Of a DNA stretch of 64,000 nucleotides, positions 16,914 through 25,406 are shown one piece after another. This DNA is from Aliikangiella marina (GTDB lineage: Bacteria; Pseudomonadota; Gammaproteobacteria; Enterobacterales; Kangiellaceae): assembly GCF_007004765.1 (NCBI RefSeq), contig NZ_VIKR01000001.1, positions 372,001 through 436,000 of the forward strand. Direction: 5' to 3'. The notes below the pieces were generated by a model. The model had not been told where the DNA came from, ran no database searches, and saw nothing but the letters and a program-made list of their open reading frames with translations. The stretch's first letter is position 1. Each line of letters begins with the position of its first letter. The position numbers and the translations under genes are program-made.

Positions 16914-18734
16914 ATTTCCAGCTCGAAATTTGATCACAAATCGTTTCTAACCAACCTGACTCAGCGGCCGGGCATTTATCAAATGCTTAATGAGACACAA
17001 GAGATCATTTACGTTGGCAAAGCCAAGAATCTCAAAAAACGCGTCTCGAGTTATTTTCAAAAACAAGATCATTCGCCGAAAACTCGGGCTATGGTTGCAC
17101 AAATTCGCGATATTCAGACGGTTATTACCGATAGCGAAAATGAAGCGCTGATTTTAGAAAACCAGTTTATTAAAAAATACCGTCCTCGATACAATGTTAT
17201 TTTTCGTGACGATAAAACATACCCTTATATCTTTCTATCTAATGAGGCCTTTCCTCGATTAAGTATTCATCGTGGTCGTCAAACGCGCAAAGGCAATTAC
17301 TTTGGTCCATTTACGGGGTCTACTGCGGCTAGATATAGTATCTCAATGATGCAAAAACTTTTTTTAATTCGTCAATGCGAAAATAGCGTTTTTAAGTATC
17401 GAACTCGACCTTGCCTTCAGTATCAAATAAAACGATGTAGCGGCTCATGTGTCGGCATAATTTCGCAAGAGGAATACGCTAAAGATGTTGAGCTTGTTCG
17501 GCTTTTTTATCAAGGAAAAAATGATTCAGTGATCAAGGTACTTAACGAGCGAATGATGAAAGCCTCGGAGGCGCTTGAGTTTGAAAAAGCCGCACAAATA
17601 CGCGATCAAATTATCCAATTAAGACGGGTGCTAGAAAAACAAGCCGTTCAAGGCAGTGACTCCGATGTCGATATTATTGCTGCTGGGATAAAAGAAAAAA
17701 CCGGTGCCATTTTTATGCTCAATATTCGAAATGGCATGGTTCAGGGTAGTAGAAACTTTTTTCCCAAGGTGCCAAAGGATACGAGTGCAGAAGAAATCCT
17801 TGAGTCTTTCATTAGTCATTTCTATACCGCTCCGCAAAATGAGTTACCTTCTGAAATAGTAACCAGTCACGAATTGCGAGAGGCAAAGGCCATTGCAGAA
17901 CAATTAAGCGAAATGAGAGAAAGTAAAGTTCGTCTTGCGCACAAAGTTAAAACGAGTCGTGCGGGATGGCTAGCGATGGCGAAGAGAAATCTTAACGAAA
18001 TGATAATTGCTAAGTTGGCGAGTAAAAACCATACCCAAAAGCGCATGCAAAGCTTAATGGATGAACTCGGTTTAGACAGGTTGCCCCTGAGAATGGAGTG
18101 TTTTGATATTAGCCACTTCCAAGGAGAACAAACCGTTGCTTCCTGTGTCGTTTTCGATCAAGGGCAAGCCAAAAAGAGTGACTATCGACGTTTTAATATT
18201 AAAGATGTCAAAGAAGGAGACGATTACGCGGCCATTCAACAGGCGGTCAGACGACGGTTTGAACGGTTGGTGCGTGAAGAAGCTCGACTCCCAGACTTGC
18301 TCATTATTGACGGCGGCAAAGGACAGCTCAACCAGGCACAAAAAGTCTTAGAAGATTTGGATTTGGCGCAAGAGATTACATTGATTAGCGTTGCAAAAGG
18401 AACCGAACGTAAGGCAGGTATGGAGCAAATATTTTTTCCGAGTGAAGCAATCGCACGCAGACTAGAAGAAGATTCTTTAGGGTTGCACTTGATTCAGGCG
18501 ATTCGCGATGAGGCTCACCGCTTTGCGATCACTGGGCACCGAGGCAAACGCGATAAGCAACGTCGAACATCTGTGTTGGAAGGGATCCCCGGGGTTGGTG
18601 CTAAACGGCGACGAGCCATTATTCAGCACTTTGGTGGTATCCAAGAAGTCTTACGTGCGGGTGTTAACGATCTCAAACAGGTCGACGGGATTAGTGAGTC
18701 ACTCGCGCAAACGATTTATGACCAATTGCATTGA
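16914..18734 (+). CDS. uvrC: Excinuclease ABC subunit C, with apparent ATT start codon
   Basis: From 16914 the protein has 606 residues, close to the 610 of E. coli UvrC. The N-terminal GIY-YIG nuclease needs the stretch FDHKSFLTNL...PGIYQM. All of this lies upstream of the first ATG (16983), so that ATG cannot be the true start. The open frame begins after TAA at 16875 and has no ATG, GTG or TTG before 16983. ATT at 16914 has AAGG eight nt upstream and gives an N-terminus matching the family. A UVR motif (KAAQIRDQI), the RNase H-like domain (MECFDISHFQG, IDGGKGQL) and C-terminal HhH repeats (IPGVGAKRRRAI) follow. It makes both nicks in UvrABC repair. Confidence 0.9.
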   Translation: MSSSKFDHKSFLTNLTQRPGIYQMLNETQEIIYVGKAKNLKKRVSSYFQKQDHSPKTRAMVAQIRDIQTVITDSENEALILENQFIKKYRPRYNVIFRDDKTYPYIFLSNEAFPRLSIHRGRQTRKGNYFGPFTGSTAARYSISMMQKLFLIRQCENSVFKYRTRPCLQYQIKRCSGSCVGIISQEEYAKDVELVRLFYQGKNDSVIKVLNERMMKASEALEFEKAAQIRDQIIQLRRVLEKQAVQGSDSDVDIIAAGIKEKTGAIFMLNIRNGMVQGSRNFFPKVPKDTSAEEILESFISHFYTAPQNELPSEIVTSHELREAKAIAEQLSEMRESKVRLAHKVKTSRAGWLAMAKRNLNEMIIAKLASKNHTQKRMQSLMDELGLDRLPLRMECFDISHFQGEQTVASCVVFDQGQAKKSDYRRFNIKDVKEGDDYAAIQQAVRRRFERLVREEARLPDLLIIDGGKGQLNQAQKVLEDLDLAQEITLISVAKGTERKAGMEQIFFPSEAIARRLEEDSLGLHLIQAIRDEAHRFAITGHRGKRDKQRRTSVLEGIPGVGAKRRRAIIQHFGGIQEVLRAGVNDLKQVDGISESLAQTIYDQLH

Positions 18735-18912
18735 TAATTGCTTTGACTAATGCGTTAACTATTGCATTACATCACTGAGTCGTATTGAAGATAGGATGAG
18801 CGTGTTGTTATTGGTGTCTAAATTTTCACCAGGAAACCCAAAAAGATAATTAATGACATCTTAGTTTCGGATGTTAAAATAACTTTCATCGAGCGCATCT
18901 ACAACAAATAAA

Positions 18913-19539
18913 ATGAATATTGCAAATCTCCTCACGTCTTTTCGAATCATCTGTATTCCCTTACTAGTTTTTTTCTTTTACTTGCCGGTGCCTTGGGGAC
19001 AAACGACTGCCGCGATTATTTTCGCCATAGTCGGGTGGACAGATTGGTTTGACGGATGGGTTGCGCGAAAATTCGATATGCAATCTCCGCTCGGTGAGTT
19101 CTTGGATCCGGTCGCCGATAAACTCATGGTCGCGGCTTCACTCGTATTATTGGTTGAACAGCACGCGACAATATGGATTGCAGCGCCAGCGCTGGTGATC
19201 ATTAGTCGAGAAATAACCGTGTCGGCACTCAGGGAGTGGATGGCTGAGTATGGAGAGCGCTCGGCGGTGAAAGTGGTCTTTATCGCTAAAATTAAGACTT
19301 TGATGCAGTTATCAGCAATATTCTTCTTGTTGTTGGCGGGCGCAGAAGCAGATGTCACCAATATTTGGGATCATTCTTGGTTATATATTTGGGGTTATAT
19401 ATTCTTGTATATAGCCGTAGCACTGACGCTCTGGTCGATGTTTGTCTATTTACAGGCAACCTGGCCATTGATGGCTGCTGCCAAATATGAGCCAGGCAGT
19501 ACCAAGGTCGTAAATACTGACCAAAAGTCGCAAGACTAA
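18913..19539 (+). CDS. pgsA: CDP-diacylglycerol--glycerol-3-phosphate 3-phosphatidyltransferase
   Basis: The protein has 208 residues and several membrane spans. It carries the CDP-alcohol phosphotransferase motif DG-x2-AR-x8-G-x3-D-x3-D, seen as DGWVARKFDMQSPLGEFLDP plus VAD. It makes phosphatidylglycerol phosphate, the committed step to the anionic phospholipids PG and cardiolipin, in the inner membrane. The order uvrY-uvrC-pgsA-tRNA(Gly-Cys-Leu) is the same as in E. coli. The C-terminal tail after residue 195 is polar and variable. The ATG start fits the family (MNIANLLTSFRI). Confidence 0.95.
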   Translation: MNIANLLTSFRIICIPLLVFFFYLPVPWGQTTAAIIFAIVGWTDWFDGWVARKFDMQSPLGEFLDPVADKLMVAASLVLLVEQHATIWIAAPALVIISREITVSALREWMAEYGERSAVKVVFIAKIKTLMQLSAIFFLLLAGAEADVTNIWDHSWLYIWGYIFLYIAVALTLWSMFVYLQATWPLMAAAKYEPGSTKVVNTDQKSQD

Positions 19540-19633
19540 CTGCGCTGTAGGCCCCTAAAATTAAGAGAATTGGCTATATTTTCAGCAAATTAACGTGATA
19601 CTAAAAAAGTTTAAAAACTATCGATAATCGCGC

Positions 19634-19661
19634 TTGACAGAACATAATCTTGCTGTAAAAT
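19634..19661 (+). promoter_or_regulatory. Promoter of the first tRNA-Gly gene
   Basis: TTGACA at 19634-19639 and TAAAAT at 19656-19661 are spaced by 16 nt. They are followed by a GC-containing discriminator (GCCTGTCC) and the tRNA at 19677. This is the expected layout of a strong stable-RNA promoter under stringent control, which is inferred from the discriminator. Confidence 0.75.
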
Positions 19662-19676
19662 GCCTGTCCACTTGAA

Positions 19677-19752
19677 GCGGGAATAGCTCAGCTGGTAGAG
19701 CACAACCTTGCCAAGGTTGGGGTCGCGAGTTCGAATCTCGTTTCCCGCTCCA
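19677..19752 (+). tRNA. tRNA-Gly (anticodon GCC), copy 1
   Basis: This 76-nt cloverleaf has acceptor stem GCGGGAA/TTCCCGC, anticodon loop TTGCCAA, T loop TTCGAAT and an encoded CCA end. It is identical over its full length to the second copy at 20125. It corresponds in position to E. coli glyW after pgsA. Confidence 0.98.
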
Positions 19753-19802
19753 ATTATTTTGGGCGCTTCGAGTTAAAGCTTTGACGAGAACGTTCAAAAG
19801 TT

Positions 19803-19858
19803 AAACCTCATCAGCACGTACTTGAGCTTTTAAAAAGTATATGCCTTGAGGTTTTTTT
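19803..19858 (+). terminator. Possible terminator after tRNA-Gly copy 1
   Basis: AAACCTCA (19803-19810) can pair with TGAGGTTT (19847-19854) across a 36-nt arm that itself can fold, and a seven-T run follows. It lies 50 nt after the first tRNA-Gly and 42 nt before tRNA-Cys, so it may separate or attenuate the two. Confidence 0.55.
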
Positions 19859-19899
19859 AGCGCTAAGGGTTGGATTGAGTTATCCTTGGAGCGAACGAA

Positions 19900-19973
19900 G
19901 GCTGGATGGCAGAGTGGTTATGCAGCGGACTGCAACTCCGTGGACGCCGGTTCGATTCCGACTCCAGCCTCCA
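19900..19973 (+). tRNA. tRNA-Cys (anticodon GCA)
   Basis: This 74-nt cloverleaf begins GGCTGGATGGC and ends in the matching acceptor strand CCAGCC plus TCCA. The anticodon loop is CTGCAAC with anticodon GCA, and the T loop is TTCGATT. It is the counterpart of E. coli cysT. Confidence 0.97.
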
Positions 19974-20007
19974 TTTTTACTCTTAAAGAGTAAGAAAAAA
20001 GCCCAAT

Positions 20008-20094
20008 GCCTGGGTGGTGAAATTGGTAGACACACAAGACTTAAAATCTTGCGACTTAACGGTCGTGCCGGTTCGATTCCGGCCCCAGGCACCA
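20008..20094 (+). tRNA. tRNA-Leu (anticodon TAA)
   Basis: This 87-nt class II tRNA has a long variable arm. The acceptor pair is GCCTGGG/CCCAGGC with an encoded ACCA end. The anticodon loop is CTTAAAA with anticodon TAA, and the T loop is TTCGATT. It is the counterpart of E. coli leuZ. Confidence 0.97.
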
Positions 20095-20124
20095 TTAATC
20101 AAAACATCGTTTTGATTTCTCTAT

Positions 20125-20200
20125 GCGGGAATAGCTCAGCTGGTAGAGCACAACCTTGCCAAGGTTGGGGTCGCGAGTTCGAATCTCGTTTCCCGCTCCA
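20125..20200 (+). tRNA. tRNA-Gly (anticodon GCC), copy 2
   Basis: It is identical to the tRNA-Gly at 19677 across all 76 nt. E. coli has only one tRNA-Gly in this cluster, so this copy looks like a local duplication. It is the parent, or target, of the tandem repeats that begin at the next base. Confidence 0.98.
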
Positions 20201-20947
20201 AATATCTTTTATGCCAGAAAGTGTTAGGTCCTTTTGTTGAGGAAAGCCTCAAAATTGAGGGTCGCGAGCTGGAACGCCAGCCCGGTCGAATCACGTTTCC
20301 CGCTCCAAATATTTTTTACACGAGAAAGTGTTAGGTCCTTTTGTAGAGGAAAGCCTCAAAATTGAGGGTCGCGAGCTGGAACGCCAGCCCGGTCGAATCT
20401 CGTTTCCCGCTCCAAATATCTTTTATGCCAGAAAGTGTTAGGTCCTTTTGTTGAGGAAAGCCTCAAAATTGAGGGTCGCGAGCTGGAACGCCAGCCCGGT
20501 CGAATCACGTTTCCCGCTCCAAATATTTTTTACACGAGAAAGTGTTAGGTCCTTTTGTAGAGGAAAGCCTCAAAATTGAGGGTCGCGAGCTGGAACGCCA
20601 GCCCGGTCGAATCACGTTTCCCGCTCCAATTATTTTGGATGCTAGAAAGTGTTAGGTCCTTTTGTTGAGGAAAGCGTCAAAATTGAGGGTCGCGAGCTGG
20701 AACGCCAGCCCGGTCGAATCACGTTTCCCGCTCCAAATATCTTTTATGCGAGAAAGTGTTAGGTCTTCTTGTTGAGGAAAGCCTCAAAATTGAGGGGCGC
20801 GAGCTGGAGCGTCAGCCCGGTTGAATCACGTTCCTGCTCCAAATATCTTTTATACGAGAAAGTGTTAGGTCCTTTTGTTGAGGAAAGCCTCAAAATTGAG
20901 GGTCGCGAGCTGGAACGCCAGCCCGGTTGAATCACATTCCTGCTTCA
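20201..20947 (+). repeat. Seven tandem ~107-nt repeats carrying tRNA-Gly 3' ends
   Basis: Seven units follow the tRNA without a gap: 20201-20307, 20308-20414, 20415-20521, 20522-20628 and 20629-20735 (each 107 nt), then 20736-20841 and 20842-20947 (106 nt). Each ends with a copy of the tRNA-Gly 3' end; unit 2 has TCGAATCTCGTTTCCCGCTCCA's last 20+ bases unchanged, while the others usually differ by one base and the last two more. GGGTCGCGAG of the tRNA is also present, split from the 3' end by a 17-nt insert that forms GCTGG-AACG-CCAGC. A second element, TTGAGG-AAAG-CCTCAA-AA-TTGAGG, allows two alternative hairpins. The layout resembles the rtT repeats after E. coli tyrT. Confidence 0.95.
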
Positions 20948-21109
20948 GTTTTTTCTTGATGTATTTTCCTTGTTAAAATCGTAAATTGCGCCCCTCGATA
21001 AGATGGTTTTTGTTTAAACCAACCGATCGTTTTACAGCAATGAGTTTTCTGATAAAACAACGAGTTCTATAGACCGAGCTTTAGTTCTGCTGGTCCTCTA
21101 CAAACCCTG

Positions 21110-21685
21110 TTATTTTTCGGCAATTAAATCCATATAATGTTTGTAGCAGACAGGGATATAGCTTTCTTCACAGCCTAATTGTACTTGCGGTCCATCGACA
21201 GTTGGTACGCCATTGGTGAGCTTGAGGTTTATAATCGCTTTGCGGCCACATTTAGCGCAGACCGTTTTAATTTCTTCAATCGAGTCTGCAACTTCAAATA
21301 ATCGCCTAGCGCCTTCAAATAAATTAGTTCTAAAGTCGGTTCTCAACCCATAACAAATAACGGGAATATTGTAAGTGACAGTGATTTTTCTGAAGTGGTC
21401 GATGACTGCTTCGGATAAGAATTGTGCTTCGTCGACAACGATGCAAGCGACATTTGCAAGTGCATCGCCCCAAAATTCATCAAGGTTATCATTATCAATC
21501 AAAAAATCTGCGGCTCGTTCCAAGCCTGCTCTCGATTTGACCAATTTTTTTCCAAATCGATCATCCATGATAGGTTTAACCAAGAGCGCGCGTTGATCTT
21601 TTTGCTCATAATTATGCACAACGGCGAGTAGGTTTAATGTTTTTGCGGAACTCACTGTTCCATAGCGAAAATACAACTTTGCCAT
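21110..21685 (-). CDS. tdk: Thymidine kinase (type II)
   Basis: The protein has 191 residues. The Walker A region is YGTVSSAKT, a variant that has alanine where most members have glycine before K-T/S. The Walker B/lid region is CIVVDEAQFL, and ICYGLRTDFRTNLFEG is the substrate loop. Zinc-type cysteines are in VCAKCGRKA and near the C-terminus (LGC and PVC). It phosphorylates thymidine with ATP. It is located with other salvage genes: an Hpt-like transferase, deoB and upp. The ATG start is conventional. Confidence 0.93.
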   Translation of the reverse strand: MAKLYFRYGTVSSAKTLNLLAVVHNYEQKDQRALLVKPIMDDRFGKKLVKSRAGLERAADFLIDNDNLDEFWGDALANVACIVVDEAQFLSEAVIDHFRKITVTYNIPVICYGLRTDFRTNLFEGARRLFEVADSIEEIKTVCAKCGRKAIINLKLTNGVPTVDGPQVQLGCEESYIPVCYKHYMDLIAEK

Positions 21686-21857
21686 TTAGGTTTTCCTTAT
21701 TGGCTATCTTGCTTAATGAAGCAAAGGCTTGCAGCGAAATAAAGTTTACAGCGAAATAAGATTGCTTTAATTGCCAATCGCCAACGCGGAACAACATCAT
21801 TGAAATGAAGATGTCCCGCTTAATTATTCGCAGTCTCGATTAATGGAGTAGTCGTTT

Positions 21858-22406
21858 TTAAAGATCTAGCTCAGGCAAGTTAAGTTTTTTATTATTTTTT
21901 ATTTCTGCCGGAGTACAACCGATTAATTCATGTGGAAAGACTAACCAGTCATCTGTTTCCTTGAGGTAAAAATCAGGTTTTAGATCAGTAACGTTTCTCT
22001 TCGGTTTGTAATACACCGTCGCTACTCGAATATCATTTGGCGTATTGCGACGGCACTTGTGCCGTAACTCTTTAATGAGAGCTTCAATTGAACGTCCACT
22101 ATCAAAGACGTCATCGATAATCAGTAGACTATCTTCTGCATTGATATTGTTAACGATATATTCTAAGCCATGAACATTAACTTCTTTTTGCTGTTGCATG
22201 CCGATATAGCTGCTAGTTCGAATCGAAATATGATCGGTTTTAACGCCGTAATAATCCATGACTTCCTGAACGGCAATACCGACAGGGGTACCGCCACGCC
22301 AAACTGCTACGATAAATTTAGGACTAAAGTCACTTTTTAAAATTTGAATGCCTAGCTCGAAAGACATGTCGAGTAGTTCCTGTGCGGTAATGAATGTTTT
22401 TTCCAT
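21858..22406 (-). CDS. Phosphoribosyltransferase, hypoxanthine/xanthine type
   Basis: The protein has 182 residues with a type I phosphoribosyltransferase fold. The PRPP-binding motif is LLIIDDVFDSGRSIEAL, the early pyrophosphate loop is VAVWRGGTPVG, and the C-terminal base-binding region is DDWLVFPHEL. It most likely converts a 6-oxopurine (hypoxanthine, guanine or xanthine) and PRPP to the mononucleotide. The exact base cannot be decided from sequence. It is divergent from deoB by about 150 nt and sits in a salvage cluster with tdk and upp, which fits purine recycling. Confidence 0.85.
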   Translation of the reverse strand: MEKTFITAQELLDMSFELGIQILKSDFSPKFIVAVWRGGTPVGIAVQEVMDYYGVKTDHISIRTSSYIGMQQQKEVNVHGLEYIVNNINAEDSLLIIDDVFDSGRSIEALIKELRHKCRRNTPNDIRVATVYYKPKRNVTDLKPDFYLKETDDWLVFPHELIGCTPAEIKNNKKLNLPELDL

Positions 22407-22555
22407 TTGACTAAAGCTTTTGTAAAAAAATTAATCGCTAATTATATCGTTAATTGTGTCGGTTTGGCTATGGATAGAAGCGAGATAACGCATACCTTTT
22501 AGCAAAAAACCACGGTATAATGGTGGCCGTTTTGAACAGCGAGAGTTGATCAGTT

Positions 22556-23779
22556 TTGCCAAGAGCAATAATTTTAGTTTTAGACAGTTTGGGAATAGGT
22601 GCAGCGCCTGACGCTGAAAAGTTCGGTGACACTGGTTCCAATACTTTGGGAAGTATTGCCTCGTGGTGTGCCAGTAATACTGATGACGCTATCCGATCGG
22701 ATGGAGCACTTAGTATTCCCAATTTAATGTCGCTCGGTTTAGGTGAGGCTAATTTTGTAGCGTCTGGGATAAAGCCTGATGTTGCAAAATGGAATGAGAA
22801 AATTGTGGCTAATTACGCTGCTTGTGCAGAGGTTTCTACTGGTAAAGATACGCCTTCTGGCCACTGGGAAATAACCGGCGTACCAGTTCGGTTTGATTGG
22901 GGATATTTCTTTGATAAAACCAACAGTTTTCCGCCAGCCTTTATCCGAGCGTTTAAACAACGGTGTGGAATCAAAGATATTTTAGGAAACTGTCATAGCT
23001 CTGGAACTGAAATAATCAATCGGTTTGGAGAGGAGCATATAAAAACGGGTTATCCTATCTGTTACACGTCAGCGGATTCTGTGTTTCAAATAGCGGCTCA
23101 TGAAGTTCACTTTGGTCTTGAACGATTATATGAAATCTGTGAAGTTGCGCGAGAACTATTAAATGAGTTTAATATTGGAAGAGTTATTGCGCGGCCATTT
23201 GTTGGAGAAGCTGGTGAGTTTACTCGTACCGGCAATCGTAAAGACTATACAACACCTCCCCATGAAGAAACCTTGCTCGACAAGCTAGTCGCTGACGGCA
23301 GAGAAGTGCATTCGGTTGGCAAGATAGCCGATATATTTGCACATCGTGGAGTGACTCATAAAACCAAAGTCTCAGGGCACGACTCATTGTTTGATACAAC
23401 AATTGCCGCACTTAATTCGGCTAAAGACGGAAGTTTAATTTTTACTAACTTTGTAGAATTTGATCAGTCTTTTGGACATCGCAGAGACGTTGCTGGATAT
23501 GCGAGTGCGCTGGAACATTTTGACCAAAGGTTACCTGAAATTATCGATGCCATGAAGGCTGATGATTTATTAATCCTCACCGCGGATCATGGTTGCGACC
23601 CGACTTGGCACGGTTCCGACCATACTCGAGAGTATGTCCCATTTTTGGCTTATATACCCAACCAAGACTCAGCAAAAAATTATGGCGTACGTCAAAGCTT
23701 TTGTGATATCGGTCAATCGATAGCGGACTATTTAGAGATTTCGCCACTCGCCGAAGGAGTTTCAATTTTCGGCGAGTGA
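22556..23779 (+). CDS. deoB: Phosphopentomutase
   Basis: The protein has 407 residues, the normal length. Alkaline phosphatase-superfamily metal motifs are visible: VLDSLGIGAAPDAEKFGD at the start, STGKDTPSGHWE with the phosphorylated threonine, and ILTADHGCDPTWHGSDHTREYVP near the end. It interconverts (deoxy)ribose 1-phosphate and 5-phosphate, which links the phosphorylases to deoC in the island further right. The start is TTG at 22556, giving MPRAIILVLDSLG as in the family. Only a weak GAGAG precedes it. Unlike in E. coli it is not in an operon with deoA/deoC, which lie 13 kb away. Confidence 0.95.
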   Translation: MPRAIILVLDSLGIGAAPDAEKFGDTGSNTLGSIASWCASNTDDAIRSDGALSIPNLMSLGLGEANFVASGIKPDVAKWNEKIVANYAACAEVSTGKDTPSGHWEITGVPVRFDWGYFFDKTNSFPPAFIRAFKQRCGIKDILGNCHSSGTEIINRFGEEHIKTGYPICYTSADSVFQIAAHEVHFGLERLYEICEVARELLNEFNIGRVIARPFVGEAGEFTRTGNRKDYTTPPHEETLLDKLVADGREVHSVGKIADIFAHRGVTHKTKVSGHDSLFDTTIAALNSAKDGSLIFTNFVEFDQSFGHRRDVAGYASALEHFDQRLPEIIDAMKADDLLILTADHGCDPTWHGSDHTREYVPFLAYIPNQDSAKNYGVRQSFCDIGQSIADYLEISPLAEGVSIFGE

Positions 23780-23818
23780 CTGCTGGTCAAAAGTTTTTAT
23801 TGAACTGTAAAACGGTTG

Positions 23819-24445
23819 TTATTTAGTTCCAAAAATTTTATCGCCTGCATCTCCTAAACCTGGAATGATATAACCGTTTGAATCAAGTTTTTCATCGATG
23901 CTAGCAGTATAAATATCAACATCTGGGTGACTCGACTCTAGTGCTTTGATTCCTTCAGGCGCGGCGACTAAAACAAGTGCTCGAATATTTTTGCTGCCAG
24001 CTTTTTTGAGTAAATCGATAGTAGCAATCATAGAGCCACCAGTAGCCAGCATGGGATCAATGATCAGTGCCATGCGCTCTTCAATGTTGCTGGTTAACTT
24101 TTCGAAGTAAGAGACGGGTTGCAAAGTTTCTTCATCGCGATAGAGACCAACGACACTTATTTTTGCGCTGGGCATCATCTCTAAAACACCGTCAAGCATT
24201 CCAATACCGGCTCTTAAGATCGGTACAACGGTTGCTTTTTTTCCTTTGATTTGTTCGCCTGTTATTGGACCTTGCCAACCTTGCATAGCGTAGTCTTCCA
24301 ATTCAAGATCTTTGGTTGCCTCGTAGGTCAGTAAAGCCCCTACTTCTGCAGCAAGTTGTCTAAAACTTCGCGTACTTCTTCCATCTTGTCTCATTAGACT
24401 AAGCTTATGTCTTATAAGCGGATGTTTAATTTCGTAGACCGCCAT
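23819..24445 (-). CDS. upp: Uracil phosphoribosyltransferase
   Basis: The protein has 208 residues, matching E. coli Upp. Diagnostic stretches are [12 protein letters not shown] at the N-terminus, [27 protein letters not shown], and the PRPP loop [13 protein letters not shown]. The C-terminal [13 protein letters not shown] closes the uracil site. It makes UMP from uracil and PRPP. It is convergent with deoB, with only 39 nt between the stop codons and no obvious terminator there. Confidence 0.96.
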   Translation of the reverse strand: MAVYEIKHPLIRHKLSLMRQDGRSTRSFRQLAAEVGALLTYEATKDLELEDYAMQGWQGPITGEQIKGKKATVVPILRAGIGMLDGVLEMMPSAKISVVGLYRDEETLQPVSYFEKLTSNIEERMALIIDPMLATGGSMIATIDLLKKAGSKNIRALVLVAAPEGIKALESSHPDVDIYTASIDEKLDSNGYIIPGLGDAGDKIFGTK

Positions 24446-24536
24446 TGTTATTCCTCATATGTCCATTTTTCGCGGCGCGCATTGTCACACACCAGTTAAA
24501 AGTTTGTCTATCATAAAACTCACGACACAAACAATT

Positions 24537-25403
24537 TTATTGACAGCGCCCTTCAGCAAATATTTTTGCTCTTTCAGGGTAGGCTGTCTGAATAAACTCA
24601 TCGAGTTGCTGTTTAATTTCATTTGATTGCGTGATTTCTGACTGACTGATTGACTTATCGACGCGAGTGTAATGCAAGTTTCTGACTAGCGCGCCTTTAT
24701 TTTGCCAAGCTTCGTGCATTAACTTAATATTTTTTCGACTGTCATCAATAAAGTAGATGTAGTCGTATTGTTTGTTTGCACGAGATAGTACTTCTGCTAA
24801 AACTAATCCTTTATTCAAGCCAGATGACAACACAACGCCATTTTGATAAGTCACTTTAGCCGTTCTTCGACCATCGTTGAGGTCAAATATCATTCCGACA
24901 TTTTTTTCGAGTAAATGCTCATCGGAAAAGTCTAATTTAAAACGGGAGAGTTCGCGTTCAGTTGGAATTCGATAACTGGTTGTTCTTGCCGTGAGCATGA
25001 TTAAATCAAACGCTCTTAGACTGTTAACTATTTCAACGGTGTTGGCTTGAGTAAGATGAGTTGAGCCTAATTCAAAAAATGTGCTCAAGAGACTAGAAAT
25101 ACAACCATATTCTTCAGAAGGATTTATGGTGACCGGCTGCCCTTTTGGATCAAAAGAAGCACGGCCTTTTTGCCAGTTATACCATTTGTCGCTGCCGACA
25201 AAATGATTGGCTTCCAACAGTGTATCGTCGATGTCGAAAACGATTAAAGTTTTACCGACCTTTGCGTTATCTTGTTTGGCGAGTATACCAATTTCTGCTA
25301 AATCGGTTACCTCGTCAATGATAGTCGACTTGGCGGAAGCATTATTGGTCAATGTCACTAGAATGCCGATAAATAGGCAGTATTTAAGTAATTCTTTTTT
25401 CAT
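24537..25403 (-). CDS. Exported HAD-like protein (DUF2608)
   Basis: The protein has 288 residues with a signal peptide (MKKELLKYCLFIGILVTLTN then ASAK). The first HAD motif is IVFDIDDTLLEANHF, where the two aspartates are the nucleophile and acid. A later IYFIDDSRKN looks like the acidic metal-binding motif. The family is DUF2608, which has no firm function. It is the last gene of a tight three-gene operon, 3 nt after an S1/P1 nuclease and downstream of a PhoD-type phosphatase. A periplasmic nucleotide or phosphate-ester phosphatase role is a reasonable inference. Confidence 0.78.
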   Translation of the reverse strand: MKKELLKYCLFIGILVTLTNNASAKSTIIDEVTDLAEIGILAKQDNAKVGKTLIVFDIDDTLLEANHFVGSDKWYNWQKGRASFDPKGQPVTINPSEEYGCISSLLSTFFELGSTHLTQANTVEIVNSLRAFDLIMLTARTTSYRIPTERELSRFKLDFSDEHLLEKNVGMIFDLNDGRRTAKVTYQNGVVLSSGLNKGLVLAEVLSRANKQYDYIYFIDDSRKNIKLMHEAWQNKGALVRNLHYTRVDKSISQSEITQSNEIKQQLDEFIQTAYPERAKIFAEGRCQ

Positions 25404-25406
25404 TTG

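Noticed and set aside
19875-20240. An open frame of 121 codons on the plus strand and a 71-codon frame opposite, running through the tRNA genes
   Set aside because: They overlap three clear tRNA genes, have no ribosome site and encode nothing recognisable; they are by-products of the tRNA sequence.
20201-20947. Possible CRISPR array
   Set aside because: Units are contiguous ~107-nt copies without unique spacers and end in tRNA sequence; no cas genes are near.
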